The notes under the pieces: model-generated
What the model was told of the DNA's origin: nothing
Database searches by the model: none
Seen by the model: only the letters and a program-made list of their open reading frames with translations
Part shown: positions 16,303 to 26,533 of the stretch, piece by piece
How positions within the stretch are numbered: position 1 is the first letter of the stretch
How the letters are laid out: each line of letters starts with the position of its first letter
Assembly (NCBI RefSeq): GCF_014779665.1
Contig: NZ_JACXYY010000001.1
Span: forward strand, 434,001 to 498,000
Source of the DNA: Nocardioides hwasunensis
Lineage (GTDB): Bacteria; Actinomycetota; Actinomycetes; Propionibacteriales; Nocardioidaceae
Direction of reading: 5' to 3'
Length of the DNA stretch: 64,000 nucleotides
Program-made: the position numbers and the translations under genes

Positions 16303-17532
16303 GTGCTGAACCGTCTCGGATTCCCTCGTGTGGGGGAGCATCGCAGGTTCGTCGCGGCCATGCTCGCCGACACCGTGGGCAGCGGGCTGTTCCTGCCGGT
16401 GACACTGCTCTACTTCCTCGGGACCACGGACCTCTCCCTGGTGGAGATCGGGTCCGCGCTGTCGCTGTCCGCCCTGCTGACGATGCCCGGAGCCTTCGCC
16501 GTCGGGAGCCTCGTCGACCGGTTCGGCCCGCGCGCGCTGATGCTCGTCGGCAACCTGGTCCAGGCGACCGGCATGGTGGCCTACCTCTGGGCCGACTCGG
16601 TGGTCGAGGTGGCGTTCTGGACCACGTTGCTCAACATCGGCCGCCAGGCCTTCTGGGGGTCGTTCGGCAACGTCGTCACCGCGATCTCGGTGCCGGGCGA
16701 GCGCGAGATGTGGTTCGGCTTCCTGCAGGCCGTGCGCAACCTCGGCTTCTCCGTCGGCGGCGTCCTCGCCGGCATCGCCCTCCAGATCGGCACCCACGCC
16801 GCGTTCTACTCGGTGGTGGTCGTCAACGCCGCGACGTTCGTCCTCGCCTTCGTCCTTCTCCTGGGGGTCCCCGACCACCGCACCGCCCCGGTGGCCGACA
16901 CGTCCGGGGAGGGGTGGGCCGTGGTGCTGCGCGACCGGGCCTACCTCCGGCTCGTGCTGGGCCAGCTCGGCTTCGTGGCGGGCATGATGGTGCTCAACGT
17001 CGCGCTCCCGGTCTACGTGGTCGAGACGGTCGGGCTGCCGGGATGGGTGGTCGGAGCGATCTTCACGCTCAACACCGCGCTCATCGGGCTCGGGCAGGGA
17101 CTCGTCGTACGCCGGATGACCGGGCGCGTGCGAGCCCGGATGATGGGCCTGGCCCAGCTGGTGTTCGTGGCGAGCTATGCGATGTTCGCCGTCGCCGGGT
17201 GGCTGCCGGTGTGGCTCGCGGTGCTGGTCATGCTGGTGGGTGCGGCGGTCTACACGGGTGGCGAGCTCGTCGGTGGCCCGGTCTTCAGCGCCACCGCGGC
17301 CGAGGCCGCGCCCGACCACCTGCGCGGCCGCTACCTCGGGCTGTTCCAGCTCAGCTGGGGACTCGGTGGCGCAGTCGCCCCGCTCACGTTCACCTGGCTG
17401 CTCGAGCACGGCCAGGTCACCATCTGGTGGGTGCTGGCGCTGATCGGCCTCGCCGGTGCGGCGTACCTGCAGAGGCTGCCGCGGGTCCTGCCCTCCTCCG
17501 GCCTCCGGATCACCGAGCGGGTGGACGTCTGA
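16303..17532 (+). CDS. MFS transporter
   Basis: 409 residues with 12 predicted membrane helices in two halves. The A-motif-like loop GSLVDRFGPRAL follows TM2. Probably a drug or metabolite exporter of the bacterial MFS; no substrate can be given. GTG start preceded by AAGGA. Divergent from the DUF1028 gene with a 61-base gap and convergent with the phosphofructokinase gene. Confidence 0.87.
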   Translation: MLNRLGFPRVGEHRRFVAAMLADTVGSGLFLPVTLLYFLGTTDLSLVEIGSALSLSALLTMPGAFAVGSLVDRFGPRALMLVGNLVQATGMVAYLWADSVVEVAFWTTLLNIGRQAFWGSFGNVVTAISVPGEREMWFGFLQAVRNLGFSVGGVLAGIALQIGTHAAFYSVVVVNAATFVLAFVLLLGVPDHRTAPVADTSGEGWAVVLRDRAYLRLVLGQLGFVAGMMVLNVALPVYVVETVGLPGWVVGAIFTLNTALIGLGQGLVVRRMTGRVRARMMGLAQLVFVASYAMFAVAGWLPVWLAVLVMLVGAAVYTGGELVGGPVFSATAAEAAPDHLRGRYLGLFQLSWGLGGAVAPLTFTWLLEHGQVTIWWVLALIGLAGAAYLQRLPRVLPSSGLRITERVDV

Positions 17533-17587
17533 GTCGTCCGAGATCGGCGCGAGCAGACCCGGCCCGGAGTGCTCCGTCCCGAAGCGG

Positions 17588-18784
17588 TCAGGCCTGGCCG
17601 ATCCCGGCCAGCAGCTCGGCGAACCACGGCTGCGAGGCGTCGAACGGCTTGTGCCCGGCGATCCGCTCGAACTCGATCGCGCGCAGCTCGTCGCCCCGCT
17701 CCTCGTCGTGCCCGATCACACCGGGGGTGCCGTCGAGGGCCGAGGCGACAGCGAGCTCGGCCATCTCGCGGATCAGCCGGAGGTCGGTGTCGTTCGCCGG
17801 CGCCGAGCGGGAGAAGTAGCCCGACTTCTGCACCATCTGCTTCTCCGCGCCGATCTCCTGGGAGAAGCGGTCGGCGAAGTAGCGGCCGGGGTTGATCGTG
17901 TCGATCCTGACGTGGCCGAACGGGTCGCGGCCGACGGTCTCGCCCGCGGCCTCCAGGTCGGCGACGATGTCGTCGATCCCGGCGCCCTCGGCGAGGAAGA
18001 TGTTGACGCAGCCGACCTCGTCCATGACCGCCCGCAGGCGGGTCGCCTCGGCCGTGAGGTCGATGCCGCGCTCGGGGACGTAGACCGCGTGGATCGCCCA
18101 GCGCCGCGCGTCGAGGCCGATCCCGGGCAGCCACTCCTGCTCGGCGTGCCACGCCATGTAGTCGCGTGCCGCGGCGGCGGTGAGCCACCCGCTGGCGCGG
18201 CCCATCACCTCGTGCACGATCAGCATCCGCGGGCTGGAGCCGTGCTCGGCCAGCACGTGCTGGGCGAAGAGCGAGGCCTCCTCGGCCGCGGTCAGCGCGC
18301 CGAGGCTCTGGCGGATCGGCACGATGTCGTTGTCGATGGTCTTGGGGAGCCCCACGACGGTCAGCTCGGAGCCCTGCGTGCGGAGGTACGCCGCGAGGTC
18401 GGCCGCCGCGGTGTTGGTGTCGTCACCGCCGATCGTGTGGAGCACGTCCACGCCGTCGGCCTGGAGCCTCGCCGCCGCCACCTCCAGCGCGGTCTCGCCC
18501 TCTCCGATCAGACCGCGCCGTCGGCAGTCCTCGTCGTTGGTCAGCTTGACCCGGCTGTTGCCGATCGGGCTGCCGCCGAACCGGTGCAGCAGCGCGGCAC
18601 CGGCTCGTACGTCGGCTCCGATCGAGATGCTGTTGCCGGTGAGCAGCCCGTGGTAGCCGTGCCGGTAGGCGATCAGCTCGATGTCGGGGTCCGTGGCGTC
18701 GTAGGTCTCGATGAGGGCCCCGACGGCGGACGACAGGCACGGGGCGTAGCCACCGGCCGTCAGGAGGGCAACACGCTTCGGCAT
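17588..18784 (-). CDS. Pyrophosphate--fructose 6-phosphate 1-phosphotransferase (PPi-dependent phosphofructokinase)
   Basis: 398 residues of the PFKA fold. Two diagnostic positions mark PPi as phosphoryl donor: GGDDT at 119-123 (Asp122 where ATP enzymes have Gly) and PKTIDND at 147-153 (Lys148 where ATP enzymes have Gly). It catalyses reversible fructose 6-phosphate / fructose 1,6-bisphosphate conversion, serving both glycolysis and gluconeogenesis. The ATG is preceded at 7 bases by TACCCT (complement of 18792-18797). The divergent neighbour is an APC permease. Confidence 0.92.
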   Translation of the reverse strand: MPKRVALLTAGGYAPCLSSAVGALIETYDATDPDIELIAYRHGYHGLLTGNSISIGADVRAGAALLHRFGGSPIGNSRVKLTNDEDCRRRGLIGEGETALEVAAARLQADGVDVLHTIGGDDTNTAAADLAAYLRTQGSELTVVGLPKTIDNDIVPIRQSLGALTAAEEASLFAQHVLAEHGSSPRMLIVHEVMGRASGWLTAAAARDYMAWHAEQEWLPGIGLDARRWAIHAVYVPERGIDLTAEATRLRAVMDEVGCVNIFLAEGAGIDDIVADLEAAGETVGRDPFGHVRIDTINPGRYFADRFSQEIGAEKQMVQKSGYFSRSAPANDTDLRLIREMAELAVASALDGTPGVIGHDEERGDELRAIEFERIAGHKPFDASQPWFAELLAGIGQA

Positions 18785-18820
18785 GGGCAGCAGGGTAGTT
18801 AGAACGATCCAAGTGCGGAA

Positions 18821-18847
18821 GTCCGGTCCGATCCTCGGTCCGGTCCG
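18821..18847. promoter_or_regulatory. Direct repeat GTCCGGTCCG x2 in divergent PFP/APC region
   Basis: GTCCGGTCCG occurs at 18821-18830 and again at 18838-18847 (17 bases apart, start to start) between the divergent phosphofructokinase and permease genes. It could be a regulator site shared by both promoters. TAGATT at 18851-18856 could serve as a -10 for the permease. No direct evidence. Confidence 0.3.
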
Positions 18848-18945
18848 CCTTAGATTCGGTGGGCCGGTGGTTGCCGGGCGACGGCGAGCACGACAGGGTG
18901 AGCCATCACGCGTGCTCGGGCACGTCACGGACCAAGGAGAGTCAC

Positions 18946-20394
18946 ATGAGCGCCACCGAAGCCGCGGAGTCCGACGTCAACGGACCCGACAACCCCGACC
19001 TCAAGCGGGTGCTCGGCCCCAAGCTGCTGCTCCTGTTCATCGTCGGCGACATCCTCGGCGCGGGCGTGTACGCCGTCACCGGCAAGCTCGCCGGACAGGT
19101 CGGCGGCATCGCGTGGCTGCCGTTCCTGGTCGCCTTCGCCGTCGCGACCGTGACGGCGTTCAGCTATCTCGAGCTGGTCACGAAGTATCCCCAGGCGGCG
19201 GGCGCGGCGCTCTACACGCACAAGGCGTTCGGCATCCACTTCATCACCTTCCTGGTGGCCTTCACGGTCGTCTGCTCGGGCATCACCAGCGCGTCCACGT
19301 CGTCCAACCTGCTGGCCGCCAACCTGCTGATCGGGTTCGGCAACGACTCGCCGAGCTCGAGCGCCACGTTGATCACGGCCCTGGGGTTCATGCTCGTCCT
19401 GGCGGCGATCAACCTGCGCGGCGTCGGCGAGTCCGTGAAGTTCAACGTCCTCCTCACGATCGTCGAGATGACCGCGCTCGCGATCGTGATCGGCATCGGG
19501 TTCTGGGTGATCGCCCGCGGCGACGGCGACCTGGGCCGCGTCATCGTCTTCGAGAGCCCCGACGACAAGGGCCTCTTCATGGCCGTGACGATCGCCACGG
19601 CCATCGCCTTCTTCTCGATGGTCGGGTTCGAGGACTCGGTCAACATGGTCGAGGAGACCAAGGACCCGATGAAGATCTTCCCGCGCACGATGCTCACCGG
19701 TCTGGGCATCGCGGTGCTGATCTACATGCTCGTCGCGATCTCGGTCGTCGCGGTCATCCCGGCCGGCCAGATCGCCGAGCCGACCAACGCCGAGGCCGGG
19801 ATCCTGCTCGACGTGGTCAAGGTCGGTGCGCCGAACCTGCCGATCGACACGATCTTCCCGTTCCTGACCGTCTTCGCCGTCGCCAACACCGCGCTGATCA
19901 ACATGCTGATGGCGAGCCGGCTCATCTACGGCATGGCACAGCAGGACGTGCTGCCCCGCTCGCTCGGCAAGGTCCTGCCGCGCCGCCGCTCGCCGTGGAC
20001 CGCGATCCTCTTCACCACCCTGCTGGCGCTCGCGCTGATCTTCGTGGTCACCCTCGACTCGGAGTCGTCGGTCGTCTCCGCCCTCTCCGGCACGACGGCC
20101 CTGCTGCTGCTCGCGGTCTTCACGATCGTCAACATCGCCTGCCTGATCCTGCGCCGCGACGCGACACCCGACGGGGCCTTCCGGGCGCCGGCCGGTATGC
20201 CGGTCATCGGCGCGGTGTGCTGCGCCTACCTGCTCGGTCCGTGGGCGCGGCTCGAGGCTGACATGGTGCAGTACAAGATCGCCGGTGGCCTGCTCGCGGT
20301 CGGCATCGTCCTGTGGGCGCTGACGTGGGCGACCAACCGGGGGGTGCGCGCGAAGAAGACCGGCTTCCGCGACATCGACCACCTGGAGGAGTGA
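18946..20394 (+). CDS. APC-family amino-acid permease
   Basis: 482 residues with about 12 membrane helices. The first helix carries the APC substrate-site pattern IVGDILGAGVYAVTG (unwound G-x-G-x-Y region). The second half contains FFSMVGFEDSVNMVEETKDP, matching the conserved F-x-G-F-E/D-x-x...EE-x-K-x-P block of the APC superfamily. Probably imports amino acids or polyamines by H+ symport. The start has AAGGAGA at good spacing. Confidence 0.9.
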   Translation: MSATEAAESDVNGPDNPDLKRVLGPKLLLLFIVGDILGAGVYAVTGKLAGQVGGIAWLPFLVAFAVATVTAFSYLELVTKYPQAAGAALYTHKAFGIHFITFLVAFTVVCSGITSASTSSNLLAANLLIGFGNDSPSSSATLITALGFMLVLAAINLRGVGESVKFNVLLTIVEMTALAIVIGIGFWVIARGDGDLGRVIVFESPDDKGLFMAVTIATAIAFFSMVGFEDSVNMVEETKDPMKIFPRTMLTGLGIAVLIYMLVAISVVAVIPAGQIAEPTNAEAGILLDVVKVGAPNLPIDTIFPFLTVFAVANTALINMLMASRLIYGMAQQDVLPRSLGKVLPRRRSPWTAILFTTLLALALIFVVTLDSESSVVSALSGTTALLLLAVFTIVNIACLILRRDATPDGAFRAPAGMPVIGAVCCAYLLGPWARLEADMVQYKIAGGLLAVGIVLWALTWATNRGVRAKKTGFRDIDHLEE

Positions 20395-20464
20395 CCAGGA
20401 GCGGTCGCCGACACGGCAGGGGAGTACGCCGAACGGGTCGGGTCCGCCGTCTACGGTGGGGCAA

Positions 20465-21826
20465 GTGACACGACGACCTCTCGGGACCCTCCTGGCCCTG
20501 CTGATCGGATCGGCGCTCGGCTGCTCGGCGGTCACCCCACCGGCCCCGTCGGCGAGCGCGACACCTGGCGGGGACTACCCCGCACCCACGGTGGCTCCGT
20601 CGCCCACGAGGCCGTCGAGCTCCGTCGACGACCGCAAGCCGCGCGACCGGCCCCCGGTCCCGGCGGCCCCCGACCTCCCGGGCGCCTACCGCTTCATCTC
20701 CGCCCCCGACTTCCTCAACCAGGACGTCGCCGACCTCACGGCCGACGGCCGCAAGCCCCACGTCGTCAAGCAGACCGGTGAGGTCGCCAACTCCACCAAC
20801 CGCGACTACGAGACCGCCCTCGACCGCGTCATCTCCGAGATGGCGTCCCACGGCACCCGTGACGTCCTCGTGGCCGGTGACCTGGTCGAGGGGAGGTGGG
20901 GCCGCGACGACTCGAAGGCGGGTGTCTTCGGGCCCGTGCGGACCGAGTCGCAGCGGATGCGCGCATGGCGCCGGGCCGCTGACGTCTACTACCCGGCCTA
21001 CCGGCAGCGCTTCGCCGACCACGGCCTCCGGACCTACCCCGCCGTCGGCGACCACGAGGTGGGCGACGACCCGTGGCGCACGCGGCGGCCCAACGCCTGG
21101 ATCGACTTCAAGCGCCGCCACGTCCCGGAGTTCAAGAAGATCTTCGCCGAGCACATGCTCACCCGCGCCGACGGCAGGCCCCGCTTCACCGACCGCCCGC
21201 GATCGGGGCCGGCGCGCAGGACGGCGTACGCCGTGCGGCTCGACGCCGACGTGCTGCTGGTGACCCTCGACGTCTTCGAGCGGCGCGGGGGAGACGTGCA
21301 CCTCTCGGTCGACGCGCAGCAGCTGAAGTGGTTCAAGGGGGTGCTGCGCCAGGCACGGAAGGACGACGTGCCGTGGGTGATGGTGCAGGGCCACACGCCC
21401 ATGACCCGCGACGTGCGTCACCGCAACTCCAGTCAGCTGAGCTACGAGAAGGGCCGGCGCTCCGACCTCTGGAAGGCGATGGTCGAGGGCGGCGTCGACG
21501 TCTACCTCAGTGGCGAGGTGCACGACCAGACCGTCCTCCAGCGCGACGGGATCCTCCAGGTCTCCCACGGCTCGCTGCTCTACCGCGGCGAGGCGTCGTA
21601 CGTCGTCGGGCAGGTGAGCGCCGACCGGCTCGTGCTGGAGAACCACCAGTTCCGCGGCGTCGTCGGCTTCGAGGACCGGCTCTGGACCACGTCCCGGCAG
21701 GGAGCGCCCGGACACATCAGCTACCCCCGGCCCTCGATCGTCACCGGCACCCTCGAGGCCAGCCGCACCCGCGACGGTGGCGTGCGGCTCGACGCGACCG
21801 GCGGGGTGTTCACGCCGCGCCGCTGA
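20465..21826 (+). CDS. Calcineurin-like phosphoesterase-fold lipoprotein with divergent active site
   Basis: 453 residues. Signal peptide ending LIGSALGC (lipobox-like, Cys20), then a Pro/Ser/Thr linker to about 65. Metallophosphoesterase blocks seen: GDLVEG (138-143), GDHE (195-198), GHTP (309-312) and SGEVH (349-353, a G-x-x-H variant of GHxH). The first metal motif D-x-H is not evident; the matching strand reads FISAPDFLN. It may therefore bind fewer metals or be altered in activity. The GTG at 20465 is favoured over 20456 by TACGGT seven bases upstream (20452-20457). Confidence 0.75.
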   Translation: MTRRPLGTLLALLIGSALGCSAVTPPAPSASATPGGDYPAPTVAPSPTRPSSSVDDRKPRDRPPVPAAPDLPGAYRFISAPDFLNQDVADLTADGRKPHVVKQTGEVANSTNRDYETALDRVISEMASHGTRDVLVAGDLVEGRWGRDDSKAGVFGPVRTESQRMRAWRRAADVYYPAYRQRFADHGLRTYPAVGDHEVGDDPWRTRRPNAWIDFKRRHVPEFKKIFAEHMLTRADGRPRFTDRPRSGPARRTAYAVRLDADVLLVTLDVFERRGGDVHLSVDAQQLKWFKGVLRQARKDDVPWVMVQGHTPMTRDVRHRNSSQLSYEKGRRSDLWKAMVEGGVDVYLSGEVHDQTVLQRDGILQVSHGSLLYRGEASYVVGQVSADRLVLENHQFRGVVGFEDRLWTTSRQGAPGHISYPRPSIVTGTLEASRTRDGGVRLDATGGVFTPRR

Positions 21827-21914
21827 GGCAGCTGCCGAGGACGCGGCCACCCGGGGTCGCCCACGGGGCGGTCACGGTTCGGGCGGGCGGGGCCCGGCGC
21901 CGTACCCTTGTCGG

Positions 21915-23291
21915 GTGAGTGCCATCCCCACCCTCGAGCAGTTGCACGCCCTCGGGCCCCAGCAGCAGCCGACCTATCCCGATGCCGGGGCGGTCGACGC
22001 TGCCGTGGCCCGACTGAGGACCGCGCCGCCGCTCGTCTTCGCGGGCGAGTGCGACGACCTCACCGAGAAGCTCGCGGCGGTCACCCGCGGCGAGGCCTTC
22101 CTGCTCCAGGGTGGCGACTGCGCCGAGACCTTCGACGGCGTCACCGCCGACAACGTCCGCAACAAGCTCCGGGTCCTGCTGCAGATGGCGGTCGTCCTGA
22201 CCTACGCCGCCTCGGTGCCGGTGGTGAAGCTGGGCCGTCTCGCGGGCCAGTACGCCAAGCCCCGCAGCTCCGACCAGGAGACCCGCGGCGGGGTCACCCT
22301 GCCGGCCTACCGCGGCGACGCGGTCAACGGCTTCGACTTCACGCCCGAGTCCCGCGTCCCCGACCCGCAGCGCCTGGTCGACGTCTACAACTCCTCGGCG
22401 GCGACGCTGAACCTGGTCCGCGCCTTCGTGACCGGCGGCTACGCCGACCTGCGACAGGTGCACACCTGGAACACCGACTTCGTGCAGAGCTCGCCGTTCG
22501 GTCGGCGCTACGAGGCGGTGGCCGACGAGATCGAGCGCGCGCTCACCTTCATGAAGGCGATCGGCGCCGACCCCGACGAGTTCCACCGGGTCGACTTCCA
22601 CTCCAGCCACGAGGCGCTGCTGCTCGAGTACGAGCAGTCCCTGACCCGCATCGACTCGCGCACCGACGAGCCCTACAACGTCTCGGCCCACTTCGTGTGG
22701 ATCGGCGAGCGCACCCGCCAGCTCGACGGCGCGCACGTCGAGCTGCTGTCGAAGATCAAGAACCCGATCGGCATCAAGCTCGGGCCGACGACCACGCCCG
22801 ACGACGCCCTGGCCTACGCCGCGCGCCTCAACCCCGACAACACCCCCGGTCGGCTGACGTTCATCACCCGCTTCGGCGCCGGCAAGATCCGCGACGGCCT
22901 GCCGGCCCTCGTGGAGAAGGTCACCGCCGAGGGGCTCAACGTCGCCTGGGTCTGCGACCCGATGCACGGCAACACCTTCGAGGCGTCCTCGGGCTACAAG
23001 ACCCGCCGCTTCGACGACGTCATCGACGAGGTCCAGGGCTTCTTCGACGTGCACCGCTCGCTCGGCACCTGGCCCGGTGGCGTGCACGTCGAGCTCACCG
23101 GCGACGACGTGACCGAGTGCGTCGGCGGCGGCGAGGAGATCGACGAGGTCGGTCTCGCCCACCGCTACGAGTCGGTCTGCGACCCCCGCCTCAACCGGGT
23201 CCAGTCCCTCGAGCTGTCGTTCCTCGTCGCCGAGATGCTGCGAGCAGCCGGTCGCGAGGGACGAGCGAGCGGCGTGCGCGAGCAGGGTTGA
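21915..23291 (+). CDS. aroG: 3-deoxy-7-phosphoheptulonate synthase, class II
   Basis: 458 residues, plant/mycobacterial-type class II DAHP synthase, first step of the shikimate pathway (phosphoenolpyruvate + erythrose 4-phosphate). Conserved blocks: GGDCAETF, KLGRLAGQYAKPRS, the RGD loop, a WVCDPMHGNT metal/PEP block and ECVGGG. The last dozen residues are Arg/Gly-rich and encoded by repeat-like DNA. TACCCT at 21903-21908 lies six bases before the GTG, so it could be leaderless. Orthologous position to Rv2178c. Confidence 0.95.
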   Translation: MSAIPTLEQLHALGPQQQPTYPDAGAVDAAVARLRTAPPLVFAGECDDLTEKLAAVTRGEAFLLQGGDCAETFDGVTADNVRNKLRVLLQMAVVLTYAASVPVVKLGRLAGQYAKPRSSDQETRGGVTLPAYRGDAVNGFDFTPESRVPDPQRLVDVYNSSAATLNLVRAFVTGGYADLRQVHTWNTDFVQSSPFGRRYEAVADEIERALTFMKAIGADPDEFHRVDFHSSHEALLLEYEQSLTRIDSRTDEPYNVSAHFVWIGERTRQLDGAHVELLSKIKNPIGIKLGPTTTPDDALAYAARLNPDNTPGRLTFITRFGAGKIRDGLPALVEKVTAEGLNVAWVCDPMHGNTFEASSGYKTRRFDDVIDEVQGFFDVHRSLGTWPGGVHVELTGDDVTECVGGGEEIDEVGLAHRYESVCDPRLNRVQSLELSFLVAEMLRAAGREGRASGVREQG

Positions 23292-23366
23292 GCAGCCTCG
23301 CTCGCGCGAGCCTGCGAGCGCGCGCGACGTGCGTGACGAAACACCACCCGGGAGGTCCCACCTTCC

Positions 23367-23422
23367 CGAGCGGTGCGTGAGACAGGTTTCGCACGCCCGG
23401 AACCTGTCTCACACACCGCTCG
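23367..23422. repeat. Long inverted repeat (22-bp arms, one mismatch) upstream of threonine aldolase
   Basis: Arms 23367-23388 and 23401-23422 are complementary at 21 of 22 positions with a 12-base loop; the core is GTGAGACAGGTT / AACCTGTCTCAC. There is no T-tract, so it is not a classical intrinsic terminator, but it would form a very stable hairpin in the mRNA between aroG and the aldolase gene, ending 34 bases before the latter's start. Confidence 0.85.
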
Positions 23423-23456
23423 CCCGAGCGCCGGGGCCGGCTGGTTGGATGGTCGC

Positions 23457-24435
<979 letters not shown>

Positions 24436-24458
<23 letters not shown>

Positions 24459-25560
24459 TCGACACCTCGCTGATGGCGGTGTAGTCCCGCCCGAGGCTGC
24501 CGCTGCCCGGCGGCGTGACCGAGTCGATGCTCAGGACCACCGTGCTGGTCTCCACCTGTGGCACCTTCAGCGTCTGCAGCTCGGGCCGCTCCGCGAGGGT
24601 CTGCGTCACCGCCGTCCCGTCGTCGAAGGTCCACGTCACCGCCAGGATCCGGCGGTTGTTGGGATACCAGTCGACCCCGGCGACCTGCTTGGCGTAGCCG
24701 TTGACGAGCCCGACCCGTTGGACGACGCCCGCCTCCGGCAGCGTGATCGTGATGCTCTGCCCGGTCGCGTCCCCCTCGGTGCGCCACGCGGTGCTCGGGT
24801 TGCCGTCGCCCATCTGCGCGGCTTCGTAGGCCACCATGGTGCCGTCGAAGTCCTGGGTCGGTGGCGCCGTGTCGGGCACCTCGAAGGTCGCTCCGGTCGC
24901 GAGCTCGACCCGCTGTCCCGCACCTGCCGGCGCATCGGTCTCCTGCCCCGTGCCGGGGTCGGCCTCGGTCTCCTCGGGCGTGCTGGGATCGGGCTCGGCG
25001 CTCACGCTCGAGTTCGTGCCGCCCGCGGGGTCGGCGGCCGTGTCCTCGTCGCCGGTCGTGAAGACCTGCAGCAGGACGACGACCAGTCCGACCAGCAGCG
25101 CGGCGCCGACCACCCAGAAGATCCACGTCCGGCCGCGCACCGGATAGTCCGGCTCGAGCCCGTCGACCTCCTCGTAGGGGAGGAGCTCCTCCTCGGGATC
25201 CCAGCGCGGACGCGGGGAGGTGGCGGGCACGCCGCGGGTGCCGGCAGCGACGGCGGCCGGGGTCACCTGCGTCGGCGCGGGATCGGTCGCGGCGTCGGGC
25301 GGGACGGTGGGCGGCACGGGGGTGGGGTCGGCTGCCTGCACCGGCATGCCGACCGGTCCCGGACCGTCGCTCCCACGGGTCGGCGCGGGGGTCGGGTCCG
25401 GGGGCGCGGGGCGAGGCGTCGGCTTCGGAGCCGCTGGTGCGGTCGGTGCGGGTGCTGGCGGTGCGGCGGGCGTCGGTGCCGGGGCGCCGATGGGGTGGCC
25501 GCAGTTGAGGCAGAACCGGCCCACGCCCAGCTCAGCCCCGCACGCCACACACCTGTCCAC
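24436..25560 (-). CDS. Zinc-ribbon, single-pass membrane protein with C-terminal discoidin-like (NADase-type glycan-binding) domain
   Basis: 374 residues. An N-terminal zinc ribbon C-x2-C...C-x2-C (CVACG ... CLNCG) is followed by about 100 residues of Pro/Ala/Thr-rich linker, an acidic patch, one transmembrane helix (about 145-166), an acidic linker and a C-terminal domain of about 145 residues resembling F5/8-type-C / NADase-type glycan-binding domains ([21 protein letters not shown], ending [11 protein letters not shown]). The cytoplasmic ribbon and extracellular binding module suggest wall-glycan sensing (inference). Start 25560 chosen because TATCGT lies seven bases upstream (complement of 25568-25573). 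Confidence 0.8.
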
Positions 25561-25616
25561 GGGCACCACGATAGGGGGACGGCCCCACCCCGCGCCGCTC
25601 CTGCGGCCGCGTCGGT

Positions 25617-26516
25617 TCAGACGACGATGTGGGCGACCTCGCCCTCGACCACCCGGCGTGGCGCCAGCTCGACCGTCAGCATGGCGGCGAGCACCATCGT
25701 GCCGCCGATCAGCAGCCGGGCCGTCAGGTCCTCGCCGCCCAGCCAGACGGCGAAGAACGAGGCGAACACCGGCTCCATGCTCATCAGGATCGCGCTGCGG
25801 GTCGGCGGCAGGTGCGCCTGCGCCCAGGTCTGCGCGAAGAGCCCGAGGGCCGCCACCACGACCGCCATGTAGAGCACCGACACCCAGTCGGAGGTGCGCT
25901 GGGGGAGCACGATCCCGTCGTGCGCGGTGGCCATCGTGCACACGAAGGCGATCACGATCATCTGGAGGAGCGTCATCCCGAGCGCGTCCTGGGCGGTGGA
26001 CCAGGCGCCGAGACCGACGATGTGGAGCGCGTAGAGCACCGCCGACGACAAGGTGACCAGCTCGCCGTAGCCGACGCTGAGACCGTTGAGCGCGAGCACC
26101 GCGAGCCCGACGGTGGCCAGCACGACGGCCACCCACGTGATCGGCGGGATCCGGGTCCTGAGGATGGCAGCGGCCAGCAGGGGCGTGAACACGACGTACA
26201 GCCCGGTGACGAAGCCGCTCACGCTCGCCGGCGTGTGCGCGAGCCCGGCGGTCTGCAGGATCTGCGCGAAGCCGTAGAGCAGTCCGAGCACGACGGCGTG
26301 GCGGCGCACGACCGGGGACAGCCGACCCAGAGCCTTCGGGGCCACCAGCAGCAGCGCGATCGAGGCGATCCCGAACCGCACGGCCAGGAAGTCGAGGGTC
26401 GGCACCCGGTCGAGGAGGTCCTTGATGAGGAAGAACGTCGAGCCCCAGCAGGCCGCCAGGCCCAGCAGGGCTGCGGTGGCCACGAGCGTCGTACGCCGGT
26501 GCTGCTCGGGACTCAC
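25617..26516 (-). CDS. EamA/DMT-family transporter
   Basis: 299 residues, ten predicted membrane helices in two EamA repeats. N-terminal motif LLGLAACWGSTFFLIKDLL and the second-half AILMSMEPVFASFFA block are typical of drug/metabolite exporters of the RhaT/YdcZ type. The GTG start has TAGCCT six bases upstream (complement of 26523-26528), giving it a promoter separate from the kinase gene behind it. Confidence 0.9.
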   Translation of the reverse strand: MSPEQHRRTTLVATAALLGLAACWGSTFFLIKDLLDRVPTLDFLAVRFGIASIALLLVAPKALGRLSPVVRRHAVVLGLLYGFAQILQTAGLAHTPASVSGFVTGLYVVFTPLLAAAILRTRIPPITWVAVVLATVGLAVLALNGLSVGYGELVTLSSAVLYALHIVGLGAWSTAQDALGMTLLQMIVIAFVCTMATAHDGIVLPQRTSDWVSVLYMAVVVAALGLFAQTWAQAHLPPTRSAILMSMEPVFASFFAVWLGGEDLTARLLIGGTMVLAAMLTVELAPRRVVEGEVAHIVV

Positions 26517-26533
26517 CCGCGAAGGCTAGGACC

